From positions 1,550,001-1,614,000 of the forward strand of contig JAIXMN010000005.1 of assembly GCA_025716815.1 (NCBI GenBank): a DNA stretch of 64,000 bases, in the 5' to 3' direction. The notes below the pieces were generated by a model that was given only the letters and a program-made list of their open reading frames with translations, did not search any database and was not told the origin of the DNA. The position numbers were made by a program, and so were the translations under genes. Origin of the DNA: Dichotomocladium elegans (Eukaryota; Mucoromycota; Mucoromycetes; Mucorales; Lichtheimiaceae). Positions 1 through 11,571 of the stretch are shown piece by piece (positions within the stretch are counted from its first letter, which is position 1; each line of letters starts with the position of its first letter).

Positions 1-417
1 TAGTGGCCGCTACAGCAACATTCGCAGAAGCATATCTCATATTGGGATGGCTTTGCATAGGCCGAAGCCTATGCTTGCCGATGTTTGAGTTTCGAATAGT
101 GGACGATGCGTCGGCATTGCACAATAGATCTGCCTTGAGAGGCTCTGAATTGGGTAATTGAACAGCAGACATGCTCATTTACAGGAGGGAAGAAAATAAA
201 AAAAGAAAATAAAGAGAGATAGAGAGGCAAAACGGGGTGTAGTGAGGCGGGGGGGAAAAGGGGTGGGGGTTTATGAGACAAAAGGAAAGAGGGAGACAGT
301 GAGATGGATCATGTGGAATAGTTTACGATTGATATTATGGCACGGTCATGTGGCGATTGTGCTTCTTAAAGGTCATCTCTTTCTCTCACCCTCACTCCTT
401 TGGGATGTCTCGCATGA
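1..417. other. No gene seen (downstream flank of ACBD5-like gene)
   Basis: This is low-complexity A/G-rich sequence downstream of the stop codon of the minus-strand acyl-CoA-binding gene. No splice-consistent coding segment or RNA gene is visible on either strand. Confidence 0.5.
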
Positions 418-2351
418 TCAGACCAGGATTTTACTTATAGTAAGCCGAAGCCGTGTTAGCCGCCAATACTTCGTAATTTGTCCGATAATTACATACGCGA
501 TCGGACTCTTTCGCTTGTACAGAGCAATGAACATAATAAGGGCCATCAACAAATTCACAGCAGCATGCTTCAATGCAGCCTATACATACATGAAAACAGT
601 CAACGCAAGCCCTCTTGCATTCTATCCTCAAAAATAGGAAACTTACCTTGACAACCCATTTCCACCCCTCTAATCCATCGCTGTCATCCTCGTCGGGAAC
701 ACGGGGTTTTACTGGCACCATTCGCCTCTGCTGGTTCCGTTCGATAAGCTCCTGCCGGAGCCCATCGATTCGTTCATTCAGGGCAACAATCTCAGCTTGC
801 AGGGTATCCAGCGCCCGCTTTGTTGCCGGCCCGAGCGCAACCACCGACGTGTATTGTTGTTCTGTTAGTAACTGGTTATTTCCCATATCCGTTGGCGCTC
901 GTGGTACTGTTGGCGTGGCGGTCATTGAAGATGCCGCGCTCGAGCCGTGGTAAGGTGACTGGAGGAGCTGAGATGATGGTTGCTGCTGCTGCTGCTGCGA
1001 TTGCTCTAGGTGAACAGACGTTGCAGAAATGACTGGAGAGGGTAACTGGACTGGTTGACCTCGGCTATTGCCATCCTCACCATCATTGACGCTGTGACCG
1101 TCATCCACCCTGTATCTGCGTGGCGGTTGCTGCGCCCATGGGTTCACGTGAGGATCAAATGGTTCCTCGTCAAACATGGGTCGTCCAATCCGCGCCGTGG
1201 GCGGCGGTAACCTCCCGCCTTTTGTTATTGTAGATGATGCTGATGGCGGCCGTGCGATGGGTGTGGTCCTGACTGATACCTGGCCCGACTGTGTAGAAGC
1301 AACGGACGGTGCTCGACGAGGCTGATGCTGATGTTGGTATTGCACCGGGGTTTGGCGGGGGCGGGAACCTGAGGAGCGCGACAACGCAGGCGACGCTGGT
1401 GGGCGGATGTGTCCTGCCCCTACTCCAGAGCGCACGGATGATGCAGGGGTCATAGCTCGCTGGCCACGGCTGTCACGCTGAATTTCTAATAAGTACGCCT
1501 GCTCCTCAGTGTCTGCAGAACCAACACTTGAATCTAGATGTGTATATCATGAGATGAAATGAGCTGGCTTCAATCCAAATATATATGTATTTGTCATCGG
1601 GATGGGCGTACCATCATCCGTGCCGGCTTCATCGTCATCACTGTCGTTATCTGCTGACGATGGTTGCATGGTTGTAAACGCCTGAATTATCTGATGTGCC
1701 TGAGCCTTGCTGACAGGCTTCTTATACGCCTGGTATGACAGATACATAACGCCGGTAGGTTGGATGTGTGCCTTACATTTTCTCATTCTCTCATTTCCCC
1801 CCACCACTTTCTCTGTGCCTGTATCGGCCTGTGCATACCTCTACCGCAAACCGCAATAGTGCTTCTACATAACGATGTTTGGCTTCCAACGAAGAAAGCC
1901 CTTCCAATTTCTTCCATGCGTCCCTATTTATCAGTTGAATGGTATGAATTGATACGGTCATCCTCATCGACATTGATAATGACCATTCCAGTTACCATTT
2001 CGCCCGTCCCACCACGTCGAAAATTCCTGGTCGTTGGGTGTTGATGTTCCCGCTCGCCGCTTGTTTATATAATGCATAGAGCTAAGAAAAAAGCGAAAAA
2101 AAAATTCCTGATTTGTTGGTGGAAGGGGAAAAAACGGCGGTTTTGACGGCGGAAGAGACCTAAGGAAAGACTCCTTTTCGCGCGGCAGACCAACGGGAAG
2201 GGGGGAGTTCAGGAATTACCTCCAGCTTTTGTTCTTTGGAAGGCTGGAAACTTGACGATGGTGACAGGCGTTGGACAATGTACAATGCCTTATTAAATCG
2301 TTTTTGCACAAAGCGATCAGAGTAATGTGGAGGAACGGTCGACATGAGCAC
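418..2351 (-). CDS. Tail-anchored acyl-CoA-binding protein, ACBD5-like
   Basis: Six exons keep frame and give about 489 aa: 2351-2220, 2081-1996, 1923-1839, 1729-1612, 1533-647, 579-418. Exons 1-4 encode an acyl-CoA-binding fold: FNKALYIVQRL, then [33 protein letters not shown] and YVEALLRFAVEAYKKP. A long Ser/Pro/Gln-rich disordered stretch follows, then a coiled coil (LDTLQAEIVALNERIDGLRQ). The C-terminus has a hydrophobic helix (AAVNLLMALIMFIALYKRK) and a basic tail. This order (ACBP, disorder, coiled coil, C-terminal membrane anchor) is that of animal ACBD4/ACBD5, which bind long-chain acyl-CoA and tether peroxisomes to the ER. The family is clear; the organelle is inferred. The first ATG at 2351 is followed two codons later by another ATG, so the exact start is open. 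Confidence 0.88.
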
Positions 2352-2687
2352 AACGAGAGCACTGAAGTCCCGCCGACCGATCTCCCCCGCCTCAATTCAA
2401 AGTTTAATCATCACGTGTCATCACCATTTTTCCTTACTACAGCTTTGTTTCCCAAAGTAATCTTTTCTCTAGCTGTCACAGACCCAATTCCCTAAGCAGC
2501 TTGCTATCTCGGCCACCACACCCATCGTTATCTCGCTAGAGAAATCAATGATTAGAATCACAACATACCCCTTCATCATTCCTCGATCGATAGGAAGAAA
2601 CTCATTTTACCGCGACCGCTATTGACGGAATTTCTCACGATAACCACAAAAGAGAATCGTCTCTGTTTAGGCGGATATACATCGTCT

Positions 2688-2815
2688 TCCAAAATTGAAG
2701 TCGTGTCCTAGCAGTTCTTGAAGTCGCAAGATCACAAATTGAGGTCACGTTTTGCCCAGGAACCTTTACGCGTGATGACAAAGCAAAAGTAGCATGAACT
2801 GCGAAAGACGTCGCA
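2688..2815 (+). repeat. Dispersed repeat A, copy 1
   Basis: This stretch of about 120 bp aligns by eye with 51228-51345 and, in shorter form, with 12811-12865. The shared blocks are the opening TCCAAAATTGAAGTCGTGTC and a core around TTTTGCCCAGGAACCTTTACG, followed by a GACAAAGCAAA block. It carries no intact reading frame. It lies directly upstream of a transposase remnant, so it may be part of the same decayed element. Its identity is unknown. Confidence 0.55.
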
Positions 2816-2829
2816 CAAAAAAAAACTTC

Positions 2830-3085
2830 CTTCTCCAATAAATACATTGACTTCTCGAGGATATCGATTCGCCTGATTTCCATCATATTCGCCTGAACTT
2901 GATCCTATTGAACAGCTTTATGATCAGTTGCGAGGAGCAAAATTAAACGCAATAGGCTCTTGGAAAGCGAGACATTGATGAAGCATCGAATAGCTTAAAG
3001 TTGAACGGCTTCGAAGGATTCGTCTCCCATTCTTACAGGTGGGAAAAATATGATCCGACTTGGGAAAATTCTGCAGAGATGTATA
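2830..3085 (+). pseudogene. Fossil Tc1/mariner DDE transposase, C-terminal remnant
   Basis: In one frame the translation reads SRGYRFA, a stop, then FPSYSPELDPIEQL. After a frameshift it continues VARSKIKRNRLLESETLMKH and then a stretch ending near EGF. The YSPELDPIEQ block holds the last catalytic acidic residue of DDE_3 (Tc1/mariner-like) transposases. The following basic KxKR...LLE..TL segment also matches that superfamily. There are at least one in-frame stop and one frameshift, and no N-terminal half is recognisable, so this is a dead fragment. Compare the longer fossil at 57680-58760. Confidence 0.65.
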
Positions 3086-3809
3086 TGGTTTTGAATATGT
3101 AAAAAAAAGGTGAATATGAGAAGGTATCGGTCCCGGATTTCTTTGGATAGGCTGAAAAGATGGTTGAGATATAAAGAGTATTGTTCCTATATGCAAGCAT
3201 GCAGTATTAGGTCGGATTTCGGATAAAACGAAATAAATCTATAACTATGACGGATGAATGGCCACTTGTCAGATTGTATAGAAAGAGACGATAAAGAGCT
3301 TATATTGTTTACCATTGATAATAAGTGCATACTTGCACAGATTTCATTGATATGAGACAATAAGTTTCATGCAGTATTGATCTTAATAGGCAGCCCATGG
3401 CGTAGGGCAACACAAACTCTCCTGCTGTCTCGTAATCAAGTAACGTCACTTTGTCTTTCATATTCTGATAAGTTGGTTACCCCGGATCTAATGTTTTGCA
3501 GTTCTCTTATCGCCTACGTGGATTTTGATCTTCATATTGACAATACGAAAAAGTCAAATGGCCCATCTAAACTTGTCTGCAACAAGCCTGTGGGTTGATA
3601 AACAAGAAGCATCATGATATAGCAACTATGAAAGTCGTATATGTAAGTCTTCTGAAGGACTATATCATCTAATACGTTGTTTCAGGATTGTCAATTACAT
3701 GGATGGGTGATTTCTCCTAAATAATAGAAGTTCTGAGCGAATTATTTCCTCTATCAAATCCGCCCTTGGCCTTTCTCCACGGGTTATCTGGTACGAGACT
3801 TTTTATCTA
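3086..3809. other. Intergenic, nothing recognised
   Basis: AT-rich sequence lies between the transposase remnant and dispersed repeat B. No coding segment, RNA gene or clear repeat is recognised. Confidence 0.4.
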
Positions 3810-4325
3810 CTTGCTTGGTATTCGAATCTAACCATTCAGTGTTTATAGATAGACGTGTCCGTACTTGATGAAGCATGGAAGAGAAGTCAAAACGGAAGCG
3901 CATCATCCGGTGAAGCTGCGGTTTGGCTGTGTTCAGACAGGGTCTTCCTCTCTAATTTTTGCGCCTTGCGCTGCCTGTCCCTGTTCTGTCCTTACTTCCA
4001 CCCCATCCCAGGTGCTCTCTTTTTTCTGCTGTCGTCTTCTTTTTCGCCGCGCTCACCCGGTGTAATTTGCCGCTGGCCCGCCTTTCGCAGGTTTCATGCC
4101 CGCCATTGTGCCCCCCCCCCAGTGTGCCCCTGCCGTTGCCTGTCCTTACTCCTGCCGCACCACCCATCATCCACCATGGTTGTCGCCATGCGCACACCTG
4201 GATACGCCTGAAGTGAGCCGGGTTGATAGGTCAAAGTTTAAAGGAGATATCTTCCACTGATTAACAAAATCTTTTTACCTATTGATACTGGAATTTCATA
4301 GTTTTATGCGACATTTTCTTTTTGT
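3810..4325 (+). repeat. Dispersed repeat B, copy 1
   Basis: About 500 bp aligns by eye over its whole length with 51365-51895, and in parts with 14155-14515 and 6925-7310. Shared landmarks in order are TTCGAATCTA, CTTGATGA.GC.T.GAAGAG, CATCATCCGGTG, a C/T-rich block with GTGCTCTC and TGCTGTCGTCTTC, CGCTCACCCGGTGTAA, CCATGGTT.T.GCCATG, GGATACGCCTG, and an A/T-rich end AAATCTTTTTACCTATTGATAC. Short ORFs inside are not conserved between copies, so it appears non-coding. I see no clear terminal inverted repeats. A non-autonomous transposon, SINE or solo LTR is possible. Confidence 0.65.
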
Positions 4326-4490
4326 ACTCTGAACGATGTTATTTTATCTTGTATACGAAATAAATATAGGAAATAGAGTACACTACAGCAGGATTCCCAT
4401 GCCTTTTTTTCCCGCTGTTCCCGTCATCCAAGTTGGAATCTTTTTGGCATTTTTACTCCGCAATCTAATGCAGAGCACCCAATTTCGATT

Positions 4491-5461
4491 TTACTTTCTC
4501 TCCTCCTGCAAAATTGACAACCGTTAGATTTATGATAACTTGCTATCTAGTCAGTACTTACCACCATGATAATATGGTAACCAAAGTTGGTTTTGACCTA
4601 TTATAGTTTATGTAAACAAGTCGATCGGGTACTATCCTTTTTCTCTACAAGATTACTTACAGGAGGATCGGTGAAGATGGGCTTGTCTGCAGACATCCCA
4701 TGCAAAACATCAATGACTCTAGAACAGAAGTTCCGAAATCGTATAATTTTAACTTACCGCACGTGCTTGTTTGCAAAGCAAAAGCTTAAAGATACCGATT
4801 AGCTTTCTTCCTCACCATCCTAGGCAGTGATTCTCTAACCTGCATCCTGGAAAGTGCCAACCATTGAACCTCTGGCCATCCATCCCAAAGATCCTACCAT
4901 ATACGCGTTAGATGACTAACTCTTGCTATTAGAGTAAGATCGGGAGGTTATGCATTTACCACCAGCCTTCGCTTTGTCCTCGCTGTATAGCTCGGCGACC
5001 TAAAACGTAGTATACACAAAACACATATGTTTGATCAGAATTGTTCGAATGACCGTCAGCAATGGCAGCAGATCACCTTGTCAAATCGCATGTTCTCCTC
5101 CTTCAGTTTCGCCATCGCTTCCATAACCTTTTTTTCAAGAGCTTTATTGAGAAAATGATCCAGGCGGCAAGACTACCGACTTATAATACCTTCCCATGCT
5201 TCTCGCACAGAATATGCCGGACCTGAAATGAATTATTTAGGATGAGCAGGAGAGTATTGACCTCAAATGGATGGCAGGTCATTCATACCTTGATGCTATT
5301 GGCAGGTTTCAATTTGCCACCTCCCTTCTTGCCATCGCTTTCTGCATCCGATTCACGCGGAACGCTCAGACATTCACTCTATACTCGAAGAAGACGGCCA
5401 TACCTTTCTCTCCTCCTGAATTCTTTCCTTTTTGACCTGCAGCCTGTTTGCCTTTCGCCAT
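4491..5461 (-). CDS. Parvulin-type peptidyl-prolyl isomerase, PIN4/Par14-like
   Basis: Ten exons splice in frame to about 130 aa: 5461-5404, 5341-5289, 5222-5190, 5127-5077, 4999-4960, 4893-4840, 4784-4758, 4686-4661, 4597-4562, 4505-4491. The product opens with a Lys/Gly-rich basic tail (MAKGKQAAGQKGKNSGGEK). The rotamase domain follows in pieces: KLKPANSIK, VRHILCEKHGK, VMEAMAKLKEENMRFDK, LYSEDKAKAGG, SLGWMARGSMVGTFQDA, DKPIFTDPP and FGYHIIMVEERK. This matches Par14, a cis-trans prolyl isomerase of nucleus/nucleolus and mitochondria that lacks a WW domain. The length equals the family norm. Every exon is 58 nt or shorter and nine introns are required, which is extreme for so small a gene. 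The whole domain is present. Confidence 0.9.
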
Positions 5462-6924
5462 GTCGAATGAATTTTACGCAAAGAAGCAAAACCCGAATAA
5501 TTTTTCCGTGCGGTGCGGTTTGACGTTATTTTCTGCGTTGGTCTGTCTTTCGACGTGACGAGGCTTCAAAGTCCACACACACACACACACATTTTTATCC
5601 CTTTTCTCCACGTTTTGATATTTTGCAATGAGAGATCTATCTTAGCACAGAGCTGGACAGGATCATGTCGATGAACATGTCTTACCGGTACCTACTGTCA
5701 GCGTCAGCGAGGAACAAACCGTTCTTCCTCCTAGCCGTTTATTCACACACGGAATATCTGCATCATAAGCAGTTGAAACTCTGAGCTTGTTACTGTGGCG
5801 CATATCTTTAAGCAGATCGAGTATAGTGCGTGTGTTAGCCATGATAGAACACTTCGGAATGCACGCAGGTTGCATACATCGATGAGCATTGCTTTGGCGA
5901 AAACGCTGAACCAGATGGTGTTCGCGAACTCTCGATGAAGGGTATAAGATTGTTGACTTGATATGTATTAACGGACAATCAAACAGCTATCATGGAGAAA
6001 TTGATGGAACGATAGGTGTAAGAGACGTGATGATCGCCAATGTTTGTGAAACGCAAAAGATACGTGTCTCGTTATAGGACAGAAAGAATGAAACGATGAT
6101 CCGAGGTAGGCGCGTTCATGGACCATATGGCACTGATCTTTAGAGTTGGGCCCGGGTTCCATATTAGAAGGGAAAGAAGGCGGGACATCCTGGATTTGCA
6201 AGCAAAGGGATTGGAACTGCACATCATCTCAGCTTCGTTATGGGTACAATGAGCGAGATCAAGCAGTGCAGACATAAGAAAGGTCATAATTTGGTAAGTA
6301 GAACAATGATCTCTTTCAATTAACAGAATCTCGGGTCCTGCAGATTCAGAAGGTTTGGCCAGTCGGTCTGGAACAAAATAGACAGCAACAGATTCTTCGA
6401 AAGCATCGATTCGATCAGATTAAAAGGACAATCCTGGTCAATTTCAAAGACAAAAGTGAACTGCTAGAGGTACTCTCGAATGTGAGAGTATTGCGCGGTA
6501 CAGTAAGAATTTGTGAGGTCTGTCGCCAGTATCGCTGAGCATAAGCAAACGCAGAGATGTTCGGGGGAAATCATGAAGCTTTATGGTGTGTCATCATTAA
6601 TGGTCTACAAAACCATCTTTGTCCATCCGTTAGAGAAGATAATTTAAAAATGATGAAGACATGCGCCGAGTCCTCGGCCGTCTCTCTACCGTACTCCAAA
6701 TCGAGCCACTGTATCTTTTTTGGGGGTAACTCATACGAAGCAACCTTCAGATATGCCCAATACATGGCTGTCTGCAACATCATCATCCAGAGACGGCTAA
6801 TTGATCATATACACAAGTACGCGCCCCCGAGCTTAAAAAAAAGAAAAAGCATAAATTGTTCTGGTCCATCACACACTTCTCTGATCAGGTTCCTATGAGT
6901 AGTGACCAGTCAAATAATCAAGTT

Positions 6925-7310
6925 TCTTATCCGGTATGAGCACTACAATGATCCTAGGATGTTTTCTCATATTTTTATATGGATCAATCGTACCCGGGCC
7001 AGGTAAGCCATGGAAACTTTTACTTCTGCCCCTTTTCGTTGCGCCTTCTGCGCTTGTTCCGCTCCCTCCGTATGGTACCATCACTCCCACCACCAGTCCC
7101 TTCTTGTGCACTGGCATAATCTTCCTTTCATGGGGGCTGCCCAGGGTAGCTCCGAGGTTCGCTCAGGGACGGGTATCTTGAGCGTAAGATCATGTGTTTA
7201 TGGAAGGGTTACGTAGTACTTTGTGTCGATTAGCCCCGTTCGACCCGTTGATGCGAGATCTTTTTATCTATTAGCGCGCAATTTTATGCGATACCCTTTT
7301 TTAACTTGTA
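6925..7310 (+). repeat. Possible dispersed repeat B, copy 2 (divergent)
   Basis: The interval opens with CTTATCCGGTATGAGCAC, almost identical to CTTATCCGGTATGATCAC at the head of the copy near 14155. A C/T-rich middle follows, and it ends with GATCTTTTTATCTATTAGCG...TTTTATGCGATA, like the ends of the other copies. The middle is too diverged to align with confidence by eye. Confidence 0.35.
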
Positions 7311-7836
7311 TGCGAAACCGAAAAAGCCGGTAACTACGTGTATTACCTATTCATAGTTCTGATGTGACTAGTGAGCGTGGGGAAATACAATGCAAAAGTC
7401 AAGGTTTGCTTTTCGTACAGTATCGTCGTTGGCGCTTTCCATATCAATGTGATTTTCTATTACAGCATTACTTGGGGTTGCACCGACAAAAAGCATCGCA
7501 TAGAATTTCCAGATGCAGAAAACTCCAGCGCGATACAACACACACGATTTGTTTGCGAAATAAGCAATTCCTCTCATCATGAACATATACACACTTGCAC
7601 GCAGCGACACTGTAATTTCGCCGACCACTCACCTTTCCTTAGCATTTTCATGAATGATTTCTCAATGTTGAATAACAGTAGCAAAACCACCCACACATGC
7701 ATTCAGTTGGTTGCACACGGGGTGTGTATGTGTTTTGTGTTACACGTACAGATGGAATAGTCTTTCAGGGTAGAACAAAGAAAGAAGATCAAGGAGAACG
7801 TGAATTGAGGGAGTGACCCTATCCTTTAAAAGCCCA

Positions 7837-8166
7837 ATGAACGGTAAACAACACAATACTCTGCCCATCTGGTACAAGATAGATCATTTCGTAAGAGTAG
7901 CCGTCCATGCCATCCAACAGGTGTCACGTGCCGAAACGATCTACGCTGACTCGACAAGGCTGAGCAGAGAAGCCATCCTATTTGCTGGGTTTTATTCTCA
8001 TTGCTGGCAAGGTATGGGCAAGGATAGCCAAGAAAAATCCATTGGATTGCAATTTGGAGGGGGGCGAATGAAAGAGCATGTTTCTGCAGGAATAGACATA
8101 ATCAATATGTACGTTTCGGTTCTGAATGACTTCCATGGCTTAATTTTATCTGTATTCTGTTGGTAG
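7837..8166 (+). other. Unassigned open reading frame, about 109 codons
   Basis: An ATG-initiated frame runs to a stop at 8164-8166. It includes segments such as YADSTRLSREAILFAGFYSH, CWQGMGKDSQEKSI and LQFGGGRMKEHVSAGIDI. The composition looks protein-like rather than random, but I recognise no family. Flanking sequence suggests decayed mobile DNA. It could be an exon of an unrecognised gene or a relic. Confidence 0.25.
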
Positions 8167-8991
8167 GAGATATTGACGACGTCGGTGATTTCTCACAAGA
8201 GAAAGATAAGTTGCGGAGCATACGCTGAGTCCAAAACCACCAAGATCAGGCGGGTGACCTTCACCCTGATTTGGGATCAATCGGATAACCGTCTTGGGTT
8301 CTTCCAAGTGGATATTGTTCAGACGTATGAAGTTCTTGGACGTATGACAAGGAAAGGTCACAGTCAAGGTTAGTGGCACAATTTGAGCGGTGGATAACTT
8401 GAGACGTGTGATCTGCAGAGGTTTCCAAATTTAATTTACTGTTTTCAGCAGTTCTTTTTGTTCTGCAGCAACACAGTAAACCTTACTCAGTTCAGCTTGT
8501 TGCTGAAATATGCGCGAATGTTTGGGGAAAGCTGAAAGTGCAATATAACATGACTTGGTATTCACGCTAGACACGGCTATTCTTGTCTGGTCTTCCAGTT
8601 TTACGTCCTGGTTCCCTTGCGCACGCAGCGAAGGTAGAGCATCAAATGAGAAATATCCAAAGAAGGATTAGTAAAGCAACGATAATTTAAACAGCCGTTG
8701 CCTGTGCGACAGTTCATAAATGAAGGACCACTCCTGTACTGGTGTGCGTACGGACTCCGCAGAAGCCTTGGAAAACAAGCGAGATAAAATCCCTTCTTCT
8801 TCCCCCCCCCCAATCCGCTATTTTTTTTTCTTGTCTTCCCTTCCCCTTCCTTGTCCTTGGTGTTCTGCTCACTCGCGTGCTGATCCTACTACGGGCGTGA
8901 TACTTCCTTCTCTTCACTCTCATCTTTCCGTAAACAGCTTATACTGCTCTGCGAGCTTCTTTTTCCTCCTCTTTTTCTGTCTACGTGAATA

Positions 8992-11257
8992 ATGAAATTG
9001 TATCATTTCCCACCCGCCCTCTTCGCGGTGGTGGCCTCGGTCCACCTCGGCGCTCTTGCTCAGAGTCCTTGTAAGCTTCAGATAACGAGCGATATTTCAA
9101 AACAACCTTGTCTGACGTCCACAATTGATGTCCTGATTTTATTTCTTCTGTCTCTCTCTTCCTCTTCCTCTCGGCACTATCCCATGTAGCGACGAATAAT
9201 CAGTGCACAGCATATACCGGAACGATTTGCACTGTAAGCCGACGATTATTTACAGCACTGTATCAAAGCGGTCCTCTCATTGTGTCCTCTCTAGAATTAC
9301 ATCGATTATCCTGTTTACACTGCTGGATTGAGCATTGACGAGCTTGAAAGCAAATTGACAAGTCTGAAGACACTGAAGGCCGGTTTCGGTGAGATAGACC
9401 CAACTTGCGTAGACAACTACTTTCGATACGCTTGTTCATTCGCATTTCCAAAGTGTGGCGACCAAGTCAATAACAGCAAGTATCACTGCGTTTCCTTTTG
9501 AACATCTGATACTTCTTTTACTGACTCGGAGCATACTTATACATCGGTCAACAGCGCAGCAGGTCTGGATGGGTTGCTCGTCGGTTTGCGAGGAAGCCAC
9601 AAAGTCATGTAGGAATGTCTTGACGCTCGCTGGAGAGGAGTCATTGCTCCCTGACTGCAGCGCAGTATCACCGCTTACCAAAGAACCTCTCCAACCCGAC
9701 CAGAGCTGTAATTATATCAACACAACAGGTATAAACTGATCATGCCGGTGTGCGCGGAATGGAACGGGTTGCAAAGGAAAAAACAGCTTACAACCAAAAT
9801 ATATTAGTGACAAAGGACCAGGCCGGACTGCATCTGGACAAGGTACCGGAGGGGTTTATCCTCTCTACATGCCCGGCCCCCTTTGTTCGTGATCCGCTTG
9901 CCAAGAGTGGATCGACGGAGAGCGTCAACCCGACTTATTGCCGATTCGGATGTTGCATGCCCTGCCCTGCCCAGGATCTTGTAAAAGACTTTTATCACAG
10001 CCATGATCTACTACAGTAAATTCACATCTACCCTTGCCTTCAATAGTTCTTCCCCGAGGGTTGGACATCGAACGGTTTCTTGGCAACCAATATCCTTCGC
10101 TTTATCTCGGCGGTCACTGTCTTTGTGATTCTTATCAGTCATTTGGTGCTGCCTGACAAGAGGAGGCAAGTCAGAGATGATCAATCCTCCATCAGCCTCT
10201 AGACTAACGTACTCATTCTATCCTAGACACCCTTCGCTACTAATTCTTAACTTTTCAATCGCGCTGTTTTTGTTTTCGATGGTCGTCTTCTTCTCCGTGG
10301 GTGACACAAAAGGCCTCCAGTGCGGCGATGCAATTAATCCCGCTGATCAGGACAATAACAAGCTCTGCGCTGCACAGGGTGCGATCTTAATATTCGGATC
10401 GCTCGCTTCTGTGTTGTGGTGTGCCGCGTTGATTGTGAATTTGCACCTCCACACAGTATGGAACTCGAGCTTTTTGGCGAATCGGTACATCTACCTCTAC
10501 GTCATTTGCTGGGGTGTCCCTCTTGCATTTATGATCGTTGCCCTCGTTTTTCATGCCGTCAAGTTTGAGTTTGCCAACTTGTGCCTTGTGTCGATTGACT
10601 ACATTTTTAAATTCTTTTTCTATCCCATGGCGGCGATCGTGTGTCCGGCCATTTTCATTCACATCTTGACTTTCATTTATATTGCAAGGGTGAGGAAACA
10701 GGGTCAATCGCTATAGGCATGTGTACGATTCGCTTACGATTTTTACCCCATGCATAATTCAGATGGCTATGCGTGAATTTGCTCACCAGGATTCGTCCCA
10801 GTCGCAATCCCAGAGCATGTCAACCCCGTCCATTGCGCAGCGCAATCAAATGACGATTCGCAAGCACCGGCATGTGGTCCAGGCAGTCAAGATCCAGTGG
10901 CGTGCACTGCTGCTCGCCTTTCTTCTGATTGGCACCGTGTTCTTCTACTGGATCTTTTACTTTACCCAGATTGACCGGATGGCTGGTCTCCGGAATGACA
11001 ATGAGACCATCCTCCGATGGCTCGAGTGCATGATGGAAGCCGAAAACACCCAGAACGACTGCACCTATGTCCTCAGGAACCATATGCCGCCGTTTGGTTT
11101 GATGATTACTGCTGAGGCGCTGGTCAGTATAGTGGGCGCTTTGGTTTCCTTGGTCTTTATTAAGCGATCGCTCTTGCGCGAATGGAATGATTGGATCTAC
11201 GATATGCGCGTTCGTGGCCGGATGGAGAAGAACGGAGACCAGTTCTTTGCACTGTAA
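8992..11257 (+). CDS. Frizzled/Smoothened-like seven-transmembrane receptor (class F GPCR)
   Basis: Eight exons keep frame to about 582 aa: 8992-9070, 9190-9233, 9295-9475, 9555-9728, 9787-9980, 10047-10165, 10227-10689, 10763-11257. A signal peptide ends near ALAQ. It is followed by a Cys-rich domain with ten cysteines (QC, IC, TC, AC, KC, GC, VC, SC, DC, SC), as in the Frizzled CRD. A second Cys-rich linker (CRFGCCMPCPAQDL) precedes seven hydrophobic helices starting at NILRFISAVTVFVILI and ending at EALVSIVGALVSLVFI. After helix 7, KRSLLREW sits where animal Frizzled has its KTxxxW Dishevelled-binding motif, but it is not that motif. Fungi have no Wnt, so the ligand is unknown. Introns 9476-9554 and 10166-10226 begin with GC instead of GT. 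Confidence 0.88.
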
Positions 11258-11571
11258 TAATGGAAAAGGAACAGAGTGCATCCGATTCTACGTATATATA
11301 TATATATATACACGCCTTCCAATTAACTACCCTTCATTCCACTTTATTAAACCCGTCTGCACTTCCTCCTCCTCCTTCTTCCCTCCCCCCAGCTGTTACT
11401 TTCTATTCATCCATCTTGTTAATTACTCATTTTCTTATTTATTTGTTTATTCTTCCGCTTTGAGCGTGTATTTACTAACACCTTTTTTTTTTATTTTTGT
11501 AAAATGGAACCACACAATATAAAATTTTGCAGTTCGCTTAGAGTTTCTTTTTTGTCTTACCTTTGGCCAAC

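Larger units (their letters stand above)
5462..8991. other. Gene-poor interval, mostly unrecognised
   Basis: About 3.5 kb lies between the parvulin and Frizzled-like genes. It holds a short (AC)n tract near 5575-5591, a weak copy of dispersed repeat B (6925-7310) and one unassigned ORF (7837-8166). The other short ORFs are interrupted and match no family I know. Some sequence may be old transposon debris. Confidence 0.4.

Noticed and set aside
3855..4216. Several overlapping Pro/Ser/Leu-rich open frames
   Set aside because: They lie inside dispersed repeat B, and their frames are not preserved in the other copies.
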